The notes below the pieces were generated by a model that was not told the DNA's origin, made no database searches, and was given only the letters and a program-made list of their open reading frames with translations. Below, piece after piece: positions 7,737-16,125 of a DNA stretch of 64,000 nt (position 1 is its first letter; every line of letters begins with the position of its first letter). Made by a program: the position numbers and the translations under genes. The DNA is from Streptomyces sp. NBC_00358 (GTDB taxonomy: Bacteria > Actinomycetota > Actinomycetes > Streptomycetales > Streptomycetaceae), in the NCBI RefSeq assembly GCF_036099295.1, contig NZ_CP107976.1:8742001-8806000 (forward strand). Reading direction: 5' to 3'.

Positions 7737-9226
7737 CCAACCTCGTCACCCTCCTGGCCGCCTCCGTCGCGGCCCACGGCGACCGCGTCGCCGTCCGCCA
7801 TGACGACAGCACGCTCACCTACGCCGAACTGGACGACGCCAGCGCCCGGGTGGCGGCGCTGCTGCGGGACCGCGGTCTCCTGCCGGGCGACCGAGTCGCG
7901 CTGACCATGCCCAACGTCCCGCTGTTCCCGGTCCTCTACTACGGCATCCTGCGGGCCGGCGGTGTCGTCGTCCCGATGAATCCGCTGCTCAAGGCCCGCG
8001 AGGTCGCTTTCGCCCTGCGCGACTGCGGCGCCCGGATCGCGGTGGTCTTCCCGCTGTTCGCCGACGAGGTCACGAAGGCCGCCGCCGAGACCGCGACGGC
8101 GTGCCTGGTGACCGAACCCGAGACCTTCGACGCCCTGCTCCGCGGCCACGAGCCGCTCCGCGACCCCCTCGACCGGACCGAGGACGATCCCGCCCTGATC
8201 CTCTACACCTCGGGCACCACCGGAACACCGAAGGGAGCCGAGCTCTCCCACCGGAATCTCGCCACCAACACCCTCACCACGTCCGAGACGCTCCTTCAGG
8301 TCGGTCCGGACGACGTGCTCTTCGGCGGCCTGCCGCTCTTCCACGCCTTCGGCCAGACCTGCGCGCTCAACACGGCCGTCGCGGCGGGTGCCACGCTCAC
8401 CCTGCTGCCCAGGTTCGACCCGCAGCGCGCCCTGGAGATCATCGCCCGGGACAAGGTCACCGTGTTCCTGGGCGTGCCGACGATGTACGCGGCGCTGCTC
8501 CACGCCGAACTCCCCGAGGGCTTCGACACCGGCGGGCTGCGGCTGGCCGTCTCGGGCGGATCGGCGCTCCCGGTCGAGGTGCTGCACGGCTTCGAGCGGC
8601 GCTTCGGCGCCGGTGTCCTGGAGGGGTACGGGCTGTCCGAGACCTCTCCGGTCGCCGCCTTCAACCATCCGGACCGTCCGCGCAAGCCGGGGTCGATCGG
8701 AGTGCCCATCCGCGGAGTGGAGATGCGGCTCGTCGCGGAGGACGGCGGTGTGGCCGCGCCGGGGGAGATCGGCGAGATCGCCATCCGCGGCGAGAACATC
8801 ATGACCGGCTACTGGAACCGTCCGGAGGCCACCGCGGACGCGATCCGCGACGGATGGTTCCACAGCGGTGACCTGGCCCGGGTCGACGAGGACGGCTTCT
8901 ACTTCATCGTCGACCGCAAGAAGGACCTGATCATCCGCGGCGGCTACAACGTCTATCCCCGGGAGATCGAGGAGGTGCTGTACGAGCACCCCGCCGTCGC
9001 GGAGGCCGCCGTCGTCGGTGTGCCGCACCCCCTGCACGGTGAGGAGGTCGCGGCGGTGGTCACGCTCCGGCCCGGTGCCGAGGCCACTGCCGAGGAGATC
9101 CGCGCCCACGCCAAGGACCGGGTCGCGGCCTACAAGTACCCGCGCATCGTCACGATCGCGGCCGAGCTGCCCAAGGGCCCCACGGGCAAGATCCTCAAGC
9201 GCGAGATCGTGGTCAGCGGCCCGTGA
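7733..9226 (+). CDS. Acyl-CoA synthetase (AMP-forming, long-chain/FadD-like)
   Basis: 497 residues of the ANL superfamily. P-loop YTSGTTGTPKGAELSHRN, GYGLSETSPVAAF (A5), HSGDLARVDEDGFYFIVDRKKDLIIRGGYNVYPREIEEVL (A7-A8) and the C-terminal PKGPTGKILKREI with the catalytic Lys are all present, so the enzyme should be active. It would adenylate a carboxylic acid and transfer it to CoA in the cytoplasm. Translation is coupled to the HxG dioxygenase-like gene by an ATGA overlap, which suggests the pair acts on the same acid or acyl-CoA. FadD13-like length without extra domains; substrate chain length cannot be told. Confidence 0.93.
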   Translation: MTNLVTLLAASVAAHGDRVAVRHDDSTLTYAELDDASARVAALLRDRGLLPGDRVALTMPNVPLFPVLYYGILRAGGVVVPMNPLLKAREVAFALRDCGARIAVVFPLFADEVTKAAAETATACLVTEPETFDALLRGHEPLRDPLDRTEDDPALILYTSGTTGTPKGAELSHRNLATNTLTTSETLLQVGPDDVLFGGLPLFHAFGQTCALNTAVAAGATLTLLPRFDPQRALEIIARDKVTVFLGVPTMYAALLHAELPEGFDTGGLRLAVSGGSALPVEVLHGFERRFGAGVLEGYGLSETSPVAAFNHPDRPRKPGSIGVPIRGVEMRLVAEDGGVAAPGEIGEIAIRGENIMTGYWNRPEATADAIRDGWFHSGDLARVDEDGFYFIVDRKKDLIIRGGYNVYPREIEEVLYEHPAVAEAAVVGVPHPLHGEEVAAVVTLRPGAEATAEEIRAHAKDRVAAYKYPRIVTIAAELPKGPTGKILKREIVVSGP

Positions 9227-9252
9227 TCCGGTGAGGGCGGACCGTTTCCCGG

Positions 9253-9275
9253 CGGTGGCAGAGACCCTGCCACCG
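9253..9275. terminator. Bidirectional terminator between convergent genes
   Basis: CGGTGGCAG / CTGCCACCG, a perfect 9-bp stem with a 5-base loop, lies between the ligase stop and the symporter stop. It ends one base before the latter. Confidence 0.75.
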
Positions 9276-10886
9276 TCACCGCTCCCTCGGTCGCGGCCCC
9301 GCGAGGATCAGGCTCTCGACACCCTCGTACCGTCCCCGTTCCCGGTCCGCCGCGCGGCGTCCGGAGAGCAGGCTGCCGAGCCAGCCGAAGGCGAAACCCA
9401 GCGGAATGGACACCAGCCCCGTGGTGGTGAACGGGAACCAGTTGAAGTCGGCGCCGGGAAACGCGGATGTCGGGGAGCCGGAGACCAGTCTGGTGCCCGG
9501 CATCAGGACGAGGACGGCGAGAGTGCCGCCGATGAGCGTGCTCAGCAGGCCGGCGCGTGTGTAGCGGCGCCAGAAGAGGCTGTAGACCAGGGCGGGGGCG
9601 ATCGCCGAGGCACCCAGGCAGAAGGACAGGGTGGCCAGCGGTTGCAGACTGTGGTGCTGCACGACGACCGCGAGGGCGATCACGGGCGCGCCCACGAACA
9701 CGGCGGAGCCGCGGGCGAGGGCCGTCTCGCGCTGCGGCGACATGTCGGGGTTGCGGCCCGCGAAGACGTCGTGGGCCAGCGAGTTGGCGCAGGCGAGGGT
9801 CATCCCGGCGACCGACGCGAGCAGGGTGAGGAAGATCGCCGTGGTGACCGTGGTGAGCACGAGCGCCTCCGTCCGGGACACCGCAGGGCCGAACACGGCA
9901 CGCGCGCCCAGCAGATAGGCCGTGTGCCCGTGAGGGTCGGCGGAGGCGACGCCGGCCCGGCCGATCATCGCCGTCGCGCCGATGGCGACAACTCCCGCCA
10001 CCAGCATGAACAACGCCACCGAGGACACCGCCCAGGACATCGAACGCCGTACCTGGCGGGCGCTGTTCGCGGTGGCCATCCGCATGGTCACATGCGGCAG
10101 GCAGGCACCCCCCAGCACGATCGCGAACTGCGTACTGATCATGTCGAGCCGGGGATGCTTGCCACCGGAGAACTGGAGCCCGCCGTGCAGGTACGCGGCC
10201 GGTGAGCCGCTGCGCGCGGCCGCCGCGGTGAACAGCGTTCCGGGGTTCCAGTCGAACCGCCTCAGGATCAGCAGGGCGACGACGATGCCGGAGCCGAGGA
10301 GCACCACCATCTTGAGGATCTGGATCAACGCGGTGCCGCGCATACCGCCGATGGCCGCGTAGATGATCATCAGGGCGCCGACGCCCACGATGCAGCCGGT
10401 CTTCACGGAGTTGTCGGAGAAGCCGAGGATGAAGGCCAACAGCTGCCCGGTACTGGCGAGTTGGACGAGCATCATCGGTACGAGCGCGGTGATCGTGACG
10501 CCGCACGCGGTGATCCGTACGGCGCGTCCGGGCATCCGGCGGGCCAGCACGTCGCCCATGGTGAACTTGCCCGTGTTGCGCAGGGGTTCGGCCAGCAGGA
10601 ACATCAGCACCAGCAGGGAGAGCAGCGTGCTGAGGGCCAGCACGACACCGTCGAAACCGCACAGCGCGATCACACCGCCGATGGTCAGCACGGTCGCGGC
10701 CGAGATGTAGTCGCCGGCGACGGCGAGTCCGTTGCGCAGCGGGGAGAGCGATCGGTAGCCGGTGTAGAACTCGGCGAGGTCGTCACTGTCGGGGCCGGTC
10801 AGCACGCACAGCAGCAGCGTCACCGTGACGGCGACGGAGAAGGCGACCAGGGACCAGGACTGGGTGGAGCCGCCGAAGACGCTCAC
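9276..10886 (-). CDS. Sodium:solute symporter, acetate/monocarboxylate type (ActP/MctP-like)
   Basis: 536 residues with about 13 hydrophobic segments. Early motifs DLAEFYTGYRSLSPLRNGLAVAGDYISAATVLTIGG and the middle GGMRGTALIQILKMVVLLG are typical of SSS-family cation/acetate symporters. The GTG start at 10886 overlaps the TGA of the DUF485 gene upstream (GTGA). ActP-type symporters take up acetate, pyruvate or propionate with Na+ or H+. The pairing with a small DUF485 (YjcH-like) membrane protein is the standard arrangement for this transporter. The tail GRRAADRERGRYEGVESLILAG is cytoplasmic. Confidence 0.92.
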   Translation of the reverse strand: MSVFGGSTQSWSLVAFSVAVTVTLLLCVLTGPDSDDLAEFYTGYRSLSPLRNGLAVAGDYISAATVLTIGGVIALCGFDGVVLALSTLLSLLVLMFLLAEPLRNTGKFTMGDVLARRMPGRAVRITACGVTITALVPMMLVQLASTGQLLAFILGFSDNSVKTGCIVGVGALMIIYAAIGGMRGTALIQILKMVVLLGSGIVVALLILRRFDWNPGTLFTAAAARSGSPAAYLHGGLQFSGGKHPRLDMISTQFAIVLGGACLPHVTMRMATANSARQVRRSMSWAVSSVALFMLVAGVVAIGATAMIGRAGVASADPHGHTAYLLGARAVFGPAVSRTEALVLTTVTTAIFLTLLASVAGMTLACANSLAHDVFAGRNPDMSPQRETALARGSAVFVGAPVIALAVVVQHHSLQPLATLSFCLGASAIAPALVYSLFWRRYTRAGLLSTLIGGTLAVLVLMPGTRLVSGSPTSAFPGADFNWFPFTTTGLVSIPLGFAFGWLGSLLSGRRAADRERGRYEGVESLILAGPRPRER

Positions 10887-11317
10887 AGCTCCTGCTCCTG
10901 ATCGGCGCTCGCCCAGGGAGTGCTCCGGTTCACCCGGCGTGCCAGGGGATCGACGTAGCGGCGGGCCGTGCTCTCGTAGACGAGGACGGCGAGCCAGGTG
11001 GCGGGGATCTGGGAAAGGGCGAGCACCAGTCCGGTCGAGAGGCCTCCGGCGACGGGACGGTCCATGAGGCCGGGACAGCCGGCGGTGAGGCCGAGGAAGA
11101 GGGTGAAGCAGCCGAGCACCGCGAACGTGGTCACGCGCCGCTGCCGCCGATAGGCGCGGCGCAGGATGCGCAGATCTCGATGGTGCCCGGTCCAGGTGCG
11201 GGGTGATGCCCCGCCGCCTAAGGGTTCCCCGGCCGGGGCCGGGACGTGGTGGGCGGGGGAGTCCTGCTCTCCCCGCGGCGGTCGCGCGGGACGAGGGACG
11301 GAGCTGTCGTACGACAT
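10883..11317 (-). CDS. DUF485 membrane protein, partner of the symporter
   Basis: 144 residues. A long hydrophilic N-terminus rich in Pro (about 60 residues) precedes HRDLRILRRAYRRQRRVTTFAVLGCFTLFLGLTAG and a second hydrophobic segment LVLALSQIPATWLAVLVYESTARRYVDPLARRV, the two-helix DUF485 architecture. ATG 11317 has AGGAG 6 bases upstream. It is co-translated with the symporter, as YjcH is with ActP. The function is unknown beyond this association. Confidence 0.85.
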   Translation of the reverse strand: MSYDSSVPRPARPPRGEQDSPAHHVPAPAGEPLGGGASPRTWTGHHRDLRILRRAYRRQRRVTTFAVLGCFTLFLGLTAGCPGLMDRPVAGGLSTGLVLALSQIPATWLAVLVYESTARRYVDPLARRVNRSTPWASADQEQEL

Positions 11318-11682
11318 GCCGTTCTCCTGGTGGGGGTGCGGGCCCGGCGTGCATGGACCGCGGGACGGTGGGGACGGCTCGGGTCCTCGCACGCTATTCG
11401 GCCCTTCGGCCCATGCGAAGGGCTTTCCTTCAAGTACCTGGTCGGACTGTGTCCATGCCGCTGACCTCGCCTGTTGTCGGTGAAACCGCTGTTGCGCCCG
11501 CGCTCGGAGTGAGCGGTGGGGTGCGGACGTCGGGGCCGTTCGCCGCGCGGCCGTATGTCGCCCGCCGCGTCTCCAGGGGCGCCGAGGCCTCGGACGAGGG
11601 CCGGCGCGGGTGGTCGGTGAGCGGGTTCGGCACCGTGCGCCGGCAGCGGCCCGGGGAGATCCGCGGTCAGGCCTGTGCCGGG
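11318..11682. other. Intergenic, no gene seen
   Basis: 365 bp upstream of the symporter operon and downstream of the Mrr-like gene. It probably contains the operon promoter. No convincing coding frame or RNA element is seen; the reading frames crossing it lack normal codon bias. Confidence 0.5.
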
Positions 11683-12357
11683 TCAGGGGAAGTCCCTCAG
11701 TTCGTCGAGAGGTGTCCCGTGCGCCCAGCGTCCGAGGCACGAACCGTCGATCAGCCGGACACCGCCCTGCCGCCGCGCCCACTGGACGTCACGCCGGCTG
11801 AACGCCCCGCGGTGCACCACGAGACGGAGCGTGGGGGCGGACCGGCCCCGACGCCCCGCGCGCGAGGGCGCGTCCTCGTCGGGCAACGGCTCGGCCACCG
11901 GCCGGAAGGCCACCTCCAGGCGCTGCCCGCGACCGTCCCGTGCCCGTACGCGGACACGGTCCGCTCCTTTCGGCGCAGGGAGCACGCGCCAGCCGTCCCG
12001 GCGCAGCATCCGGGACACGGCCAGGGCCAGCCCCTGGGTGTCCAGCTCCGCGATTTCCTCGGGGGTGTAGAACCCGAGGCGCCGACGGGCCAGCGGACGG
12101 TGCCGGCGGACCGCGGCCGACGCGGCGACGGCGAGAACGGCCAGCGCGCCGAGGGGTGCGGCGATCCCGGCCACCCGGTAGCCGACGGCCAGGCCGGCGA
12201 CGACCGCGCACAACATGACGACGACCGCGGCGAGAGCCGGCAGCACCTCGCGCAGCAAGGGTCCATAAGCACCTTCCGCGCGCAGTCGGCGGACGGCCCG
12301 CTGCCGCTGCGCGCGCCCTGACAGGTGATTCCCCGGTGTCCGCCCCCTCCAAGTCAC
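11683..12357 (-). CDS. Membrane-anchored Mrr-like (restriction endonuclease-fold) protein
   Basis: 224 residues. Two adjacent hydrophobic segments at about residues 35-58 and 62-82 are followed by a soluble domain with ELDTQGLALAVSRMLRRDGWRV and VVHRGAFSRRDVQWARRQGGVRLIDGSCLGRW. These resemble the first helix and the last strand-helix of Mrr_cat nuclease domains (G.F...A...A.. ..V.LIDG..L..W). The central stretch DRVRVRARDGRGQRLEVAF does not show a clear D...(E/Q)xK catalytic core, so nuclease activity is doubtful. GTG 12357 has GGAG about 9 bases upstream. The gene stands alone; a membrane-linked DNA-binding role is one possibility. Confidence 0.6.
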   Translation of the reverse strand: MTWRGRTPGNHLSGRAQRQRAVRRLRAEGAYGPLLREVLPALAAVVVMLCAVVAGLAVGYRVAGIAAPLGALAVLAVAASAAVRRHRPLARRRLGFYTPEEIAELDTQGLALAVSRMLRRDGWRVLPAPKGADRVRVRARDGRGQRLEVAFRPVAEPLPDEDAPSRAGRRGRSAPTLRLVVHRGAFSRRDVQWARRQGGVRLIDGSCLGRWAHGTPLDELRDFP

Positions 12358-12585
12358 TCGGGCCAGCTCCCCCCAACCCTCGCGCGCTTCGGCGTGTGCG
12401 GGTAGGGGCTACCCCTCGCGGACCGGCCGGTCCCCTGTGTACGGGATCCGGCCACGAATCCGGCTGAACTCTTTCGTGGGCCCGCGACGCGTGGGGCGCG
12501 AGCGGTTTCGGTGGCTGCGGAGTCGCGCGGCGGACCGGCGGTGAGCCCGGAACGGCTTCGGCGTGACGGGCGGGAGGCGGCGGCA

Positions 12586-12750
12586 TCAGTGCCGGCCGGT
12601 GATGAATCCGGTGCCGTCGGAGCAGGGGAACGCGCGGGCGACGGCGATGTGTTGGGGGTACCCGCCCGGCGTACAGGGGTCTTGGCGGCGATGGTGCGGG
12701 CTACGAAGAAGTCCCCCGCCTTCTCGGCCTCGCGGGCCGTACAGGCGTCA
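12586..12750 (-). pseudogene. Remnant of a short-chain dehydrogenase/reductase C-terminus
   Basis: Read on the minus strand, one frame gives KAGDFFVARTIAAKTPVRRAG and the next frame continues QHIAVARAFPCSDGTGFITGRH followed by TGA at 12588-12586. Joined by a frameshift near 12655 this matches the end of classical SDRs (TPxxRxGxPxxIAxAxxFLxSDxxxFxTG), but the final VDGG and all upstream motifs, including the Rossmann fold and YxxxK, are missing. This is a degraded fragment. The rest of 12358-12781 has no convincing gene. Confidence 0.45.
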
Positions 12751-12781
12751 GGGCTGTCGCCCGGCCGGGGCCGGGCATCGC

Positions 12782-12821
12782 CCGACGGGGGCGGCGGGTG
12801 GTGCGCCGCCGCCCCCGTCGG
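12782..12821. terminator. Strong hairpin downstream of the cyclophilin gene
   Basis: Arms CCGACGGGGGCGGCG and CGCCGCCCCCGTCGG form a perfect 15-bp stem with a 10-base loop, 40 bp after the cyclophilin stop on the minus strand. Confidence 0.8.
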
Positions 12822-12860
12822 CACGTGTGCGTGGGGCGCGGCCCCAGGCTGCCGGACCGC

Positions 12861-13352
12861 TCAGACGGTGCCGCTGTCGGAGATGACGATCTTCTTGGAG
12901 GTGGTGCCGGAGCGGCTGCCGAGCGCCTCGATCGCCTTTACGACGTCCATGCCCTCGACGACCTCGCCGAAGACGACGTGCTTGTTGTCCAGCCAGTCGG
13001 TGACGATGGTGGTGATGAAGAACTGCGAGCCGTTGGTGTTCTGGCCCGCGTTGGCCATGGACAGCAGACCCGGCTTGGTGTGCTTGAGCGTGAAGTTCTC
13101 GTCGGCGAACTTCTCGCCGTAGATGCTCTTGCCGCCCGTGCCGTTCTGCCGCGTGAAGTCGCCGCCCTGGAGCATGAAGTCCGGGATGACCCGATGGAAC
13201 GGCGAGCCCTTGTAACCGTAACCGTGTTCGCCGGTGGCGAGCTCACGGAAGTTCCGCGCGGTCTTCGGGACGACGTCGTCGTAGAGCTTGAACTCGATGC
13301 GGCCCAGCGGCTTGCCGTCGGCGGTGACCTCGAAGAAGACGTTGTCGCTCAT
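12861..13352 (-). CDS. ppiA: Peptidyl-prolyl cis-trans isomerase (cyclophilin, PpiA-like)
   Basis: 163 residues, a single cyclophilin domain without signal peptide, hence cytoplasmic. It catalyses proline isomerisation during folding. Catalytic and substrate residues are visible: the Arg in SPFHRVIPDFMLQGGDFTRQNGTGG, then LSMANAGQNTNGSQFFITT, TDWLDNKHVVFGEVVEGMDVV. ATG 13352 has GAGGAG 7-8 bases upstream; an earlier in-frame codon at about 13367 lacks a ribosome site. It is transcribed alone, ending at a strong hairpin. Confidence 0.95.
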   Translation of the reverse strand: MSDNVFFEVTADGKPLGRIEFKLYDDVVPKTARNFRELATGEHGYGYKGSPFHRVIPDFMLQGGDFTRQNGTGGKSIYGEKFADENFTLKHTKPGLLSMANAGQNTNGSQFFITTIVTDWLDNKHVVFGEVVEGMDVVKAIEALGSRSGTTSKKIVISDSGTV

Positions 13353-13560
13353 TGCTCTGCTCCTCATGGATGCGAATGTTCGCCCCCGAGCATAGAGAAG
13401 CTGAGGCGGTGGGCGTGTGACCGGGGGTGATCATTCGCGTGTGGTCGGCGATCAGCCAGTGACGGGCCGTGGGTGGAGCGCGCCCGGGAAATCACCCGGG
13501 GCACCGGGGTCCGAAGCGGGACAGAACCGGTCCGCGACCGGTCGGGAGAGCCCGGACGTA

Positions 13561-13599
13561 CGTTCAGCTCCTGACGCGGTACGAGCCAGGAGCTGAACG
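13561..13599. terminator. Strong terminator of the glpF-glpK operon
   Basis: CGTTCAGCTCCTG / CAGGAGCTGAACG is a perfect 13-bp stem with a 13-base loop, about 40 bp past the glpK stop. Confidence 0.85.
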
Positions 13600-13637
13600 G
13601 ATCGTCCTTCGGTCACCCACGTGATCGACGGGTCGGG

Positions 13638-15155
13638 CTATTCCACTTTCGCCCAGTCGAGCGTGCGCTCCACCGCACGCTTCCAGTCCGCGTACCCCTG
13701 CTGGCGCCGGTCCTCGGACCACTGGGGCTCCCAGCGCTTGGACTCCTGCCAGTGGGTGCGCAGTTCGTCGGTGTCCTTCCAGAAGCCGGTGGCCAGGCCC
13801 GCCGCGTACGAGGCGCCCAGAGCGGTGGTCTCGGCGACGACGGGACGGCTGACCGGTACGCCGAGGACGTCGGCCTGGATCTGCATGCACAGGTCGTTGG
13901 CGGTCACACCGCCGTCGACCTTGAGCACGTCGAGATGGACTCCGGAGTCCTGTTCCATCGCCTCCACGACATCGCGGCTCTGGTAGCAGATGGCCTCCAG
14001 GGTCGCTCTGGCCAGGTGGGCGTTGCTGTTGTACCGGGCGAGTCCGACGATCGCGCCGCGGGCGTCGGAGCGCCAGTACGGGGCGAACAGGCCCGAGAAC
14101 GCCGGGACGAAGTACATCCCGCCGTTGTCCTCCACGCTGCGGGCCAGCGTCTCGCTCTCGGCCGCGTTGGTGATGATCTTCATCTGGTCTCGGAGCCACT
14201 GCACGGCGGATCCGGTGACCGCGATGGAGCCTTCCAGCGCGTAGACGGCGGGACTGTCGCCGAACCGGTACGCCATGGTGGTCAGCAGGCCGTGCTCCGA
14301 ACGGACCAGTTCCGTACCGGTGTTGAGGACCAGGAAGTTGCCCGTGCCGTAGGTGTTCTTGGCCTCGCCGGGCGCGTAGCAGACCTGCCCGACGGTGGCC
14401 GCCTGCTGGTCGCCGAGCACCCCGGTGATGGGGATGGGGGCGCGCAGCGGCCGGGAGGTGCGCGTCGTACCGAAGGCCTCGCGGTCGGACGAGGAGTTGA
14501 TGGTGGGCAGCATGGCGCGCGGCACACCGAAGAAGCCCAGCAGCTCGTCGTCCCAATCGAGGGTTTCGAGGTTCATCAGCATGGTGCGGCTGGCGTTGGT
14601 CACGTCGGTGGCGTGGATACCGCCGTCGGGGCCCCCGGTCAGGTTCCACAGGACCCAGGCGTCCGTGTTGCCGAACAGGGCGTGGCCCTGTTCCGCCGCC
14701 GTGCGGACGCCGTCGACGTTCTCCAGGATCCACTGGATCTTGCCGCCGGAGAAGTAGGTCGCCGGCGGCAGCCCCGCCTTGCGGCGGATGACGTCGCCCT
14801 GGCCGGAGCGTTCCAGGGCCGCCGCGATGGAGTCGGTCCGGGTGTCCTGCCAGACGATGGCGTTGTAGTAGGGACGGCCGTTGCGGGGGTCCCATACGAC
14901 GGTGGTCTCCCGCTGGTTGGTGATGCCGATCGCCGCGAGGTCCTCAGCGGTCAGGTTTCCGTGCCGCAGGGCGTTCTGGATCACCGAGTTGGTGCGTTCC
15001 CAGATCTCCACCGGGTCGTGTTCGACCCATCCGGAGCGCGGAAGGATCTGGGCGTGTTCCATCTGGTGCTTCGCCACTTCGTTGCCGGCGTGGTCGAAGA
15101 TCATGAACCGGGTGCTGGTGGTCCCTTGGTCCACCGCGCCCACGAAGTCAGCCAT
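13638..15155 (-). CDS. glpK: Glycerol kinase
   Basis: 505 residues, the usual length for bacterial glycerol kinase of the FGGY family. It phosphorylates glycerol to glycerol 3-phosphate in the cytoplasm. Visible motifs are DQGTTSTRFMIFD at the N-terminus (phosphate loop), GITNQRETTVVWD, FSGGKIQWILENV, the adenosine region TYGTGNFLVLNTG, and FVPAFSGLFAPYWRSDARG, plus the FGGY C-terminal signature GGVTANDLCMQIQADVLGVPVSRP. ATG 15155 lies 33 bp after glpF, so the two form one operon. No glpD-type dehydrogenase or regulator is adjacent. Confidence 0.96.
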   Translation of the reverse strand: MADFVGAVDQGTTSTRFMIFDHAGNEVAKHQMEHAQILPRSGWVEHDPVEIWERTNSVIQNALRHGNLTAEDLAAIGITNQRETTVVWDPRNGRPYYNAIVWQDTRTDSIAAALERSGQGDVIRRKAGLPPATYFSGGKIQWILENVDGVRTAAEQGHALFGNTDAWVLWNLTGGPDGGIHATDVTNASRTMLMNLETLDWDDELLGFFGVPRAMLPTINSSSDREAFGTTRTSRPLRAPIPITGVLGDQQAATVGQVCYAPGEAKNTYGTGNFLVLNTGTELVRSEHGLLTTMAYRFGDSPAVYALEGSIAVTGSAVQWLRDQMKIITNAAESETLARSVEDNGGMYFVPAFSGLFAPYWRSDARGAIVGLARYNSNAHLARATLEAICYQSRDVVEAMEQDSGVHLDVLKVDGGVTANDLCMQIQADVLGVPVSRPVVAETTALGASYAAGLATGFWKDTDELRTHWQESKRWEPQWSEDRRQQGYADWKRAVERTLDWAKVE

Positions 15156-15188
15156 GGGTTGCCGCCTCTGCTGTGGGTGTTGCGGGAG

Positions 15189-16034
15189 TCAGGACTGGGA
15201 CGGCGGGACGCGACCCGCCGGTTCGGCCTCGGCCGTCGGCAGGAAGCGGCCGACGAAGAGCTTGTACACGCCCGCGCCGAGCACGCCACCGATGAACGGA
15301 CCGAGGATCGGCACCCAGAAGTAGAAGTTCCCGTACTGATCTCTCCATGCTCCTCCGTATCCCGTGAGGAAGCTGGCCAGCCGGGGACCGAAGTCACGGG
15401 CCGGGTTGATCGCGTATCCCGCGAGGGTGCCCCAGGCCATTCCGATGCCCACGACGAGCAGGCCGACGATGAACGGGCCGAGGTTCGCCCCGGGAGGCGT
15501 GTTGAGCAGGTCCGTGACGGCCATGATCACCAGCAGCAGGATCGCGGTGCCGATGATCTGGTCACGGAACGCGCCCCACTCGTGGACCGGCAGGTTCGGG
15601 TTGCCGTTGGCCGGCAGGGTGGAGAACACGCCCTGGGTCTTGATGGTGTGACCGGGGTCGGCCTTCGCCAGCGCGTCCGTGTAGTTCCAGCGAACGATCA
15701 GCGCCGCCACGAAGGCGCCGAGCGTCTGCGCCACCACATAGGGCGCGACCTTGCGCCAGGGGAATCCCCTGAACGTGGCCAGGGCGAGCGTCACCGCGGG
15801 GTTGAGGTGACCACCGCTCAGCCGTGCCGCGACATAGACGCCCATGGTGACGCCGATGCCCCAGGCCCACGCGATGCTGTCGTGGTTTCCCAGGCCGCCC
15901 GGTGGTGTCGTGAGGGCGCCGCCGGCGACCACCTGGGCCACCACGCCGCACCCGAAGAGGATGAGAATCATCGTGCCGAGGAATTCGGCGGACATCTCGC
16001 CGATCAGCCCCGACTTCTTGAACCGCTCAGTCAT
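15189..16034 (-). CDS. glpF: Glycerol facilitator (MIP/aquaglyceroporin)
   Basis: 281 residues with six membrane helices and two half-helices carrying the NPA boxes: GGHLNPAVTLA and GYAINPARDFGPRL. The Asp after the second box (NPARD) is the aquaglyceroporin marker, so glycerol rather than water is the likely solute. The long loop containing NGNPNLPVHEWGAFRDQ is extracellular. First gene of glpF-glpK; the promoter region upstream carries an inverted repeat. Confidence 0.94.
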   Translation of the reverse strand: MTERFKKSGLIGEMSAEFLGTMILILFGCGVVAQVVAGGALTTPPGGLGNHDSIAWAWGIGVTMGVYVAARLSGGHLNPAVTLALATFRGFPWRKVAPYVVAQTLGAFVAALIVRWNYTDALAKADPGHTIKTQGVFSTLPANGNPNLPVHEWGAFRDQIIGTAILLLVIMAVTDLLNTPPGANLGPFIVGLLVVGIGMAWGTLAGYAINPARDFGPRLASFLTGYGGAWRDQYGNFYFWVPILGPFIGGVLGAGVYKLFVGRFLPTAEAEPAGRVPPSQS

Positions 16035-16125
16035 GGAAGCCCGCTTCCCGCCGGTCCAGGACCGGCCGTTGACCGCCGCCCGAGCCCTCCCTCACATCAG
16101 CATAGGATGATCAAGGGGGAAGCGC

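Noticed and set aside
5540..9109. A 1189-codon minus-strand frame spanning the AraC, dioxygenase and ligase genes
   Set aside because: It runs antisense to two strongly supported plus-strand genes and out of frame with AraC; amino-acid composition is artefactual.
12511..13122. Plus-strand frame across the cyclophilin gene
   Set aside because: It lies antisense to a certain gene and shows no domain.
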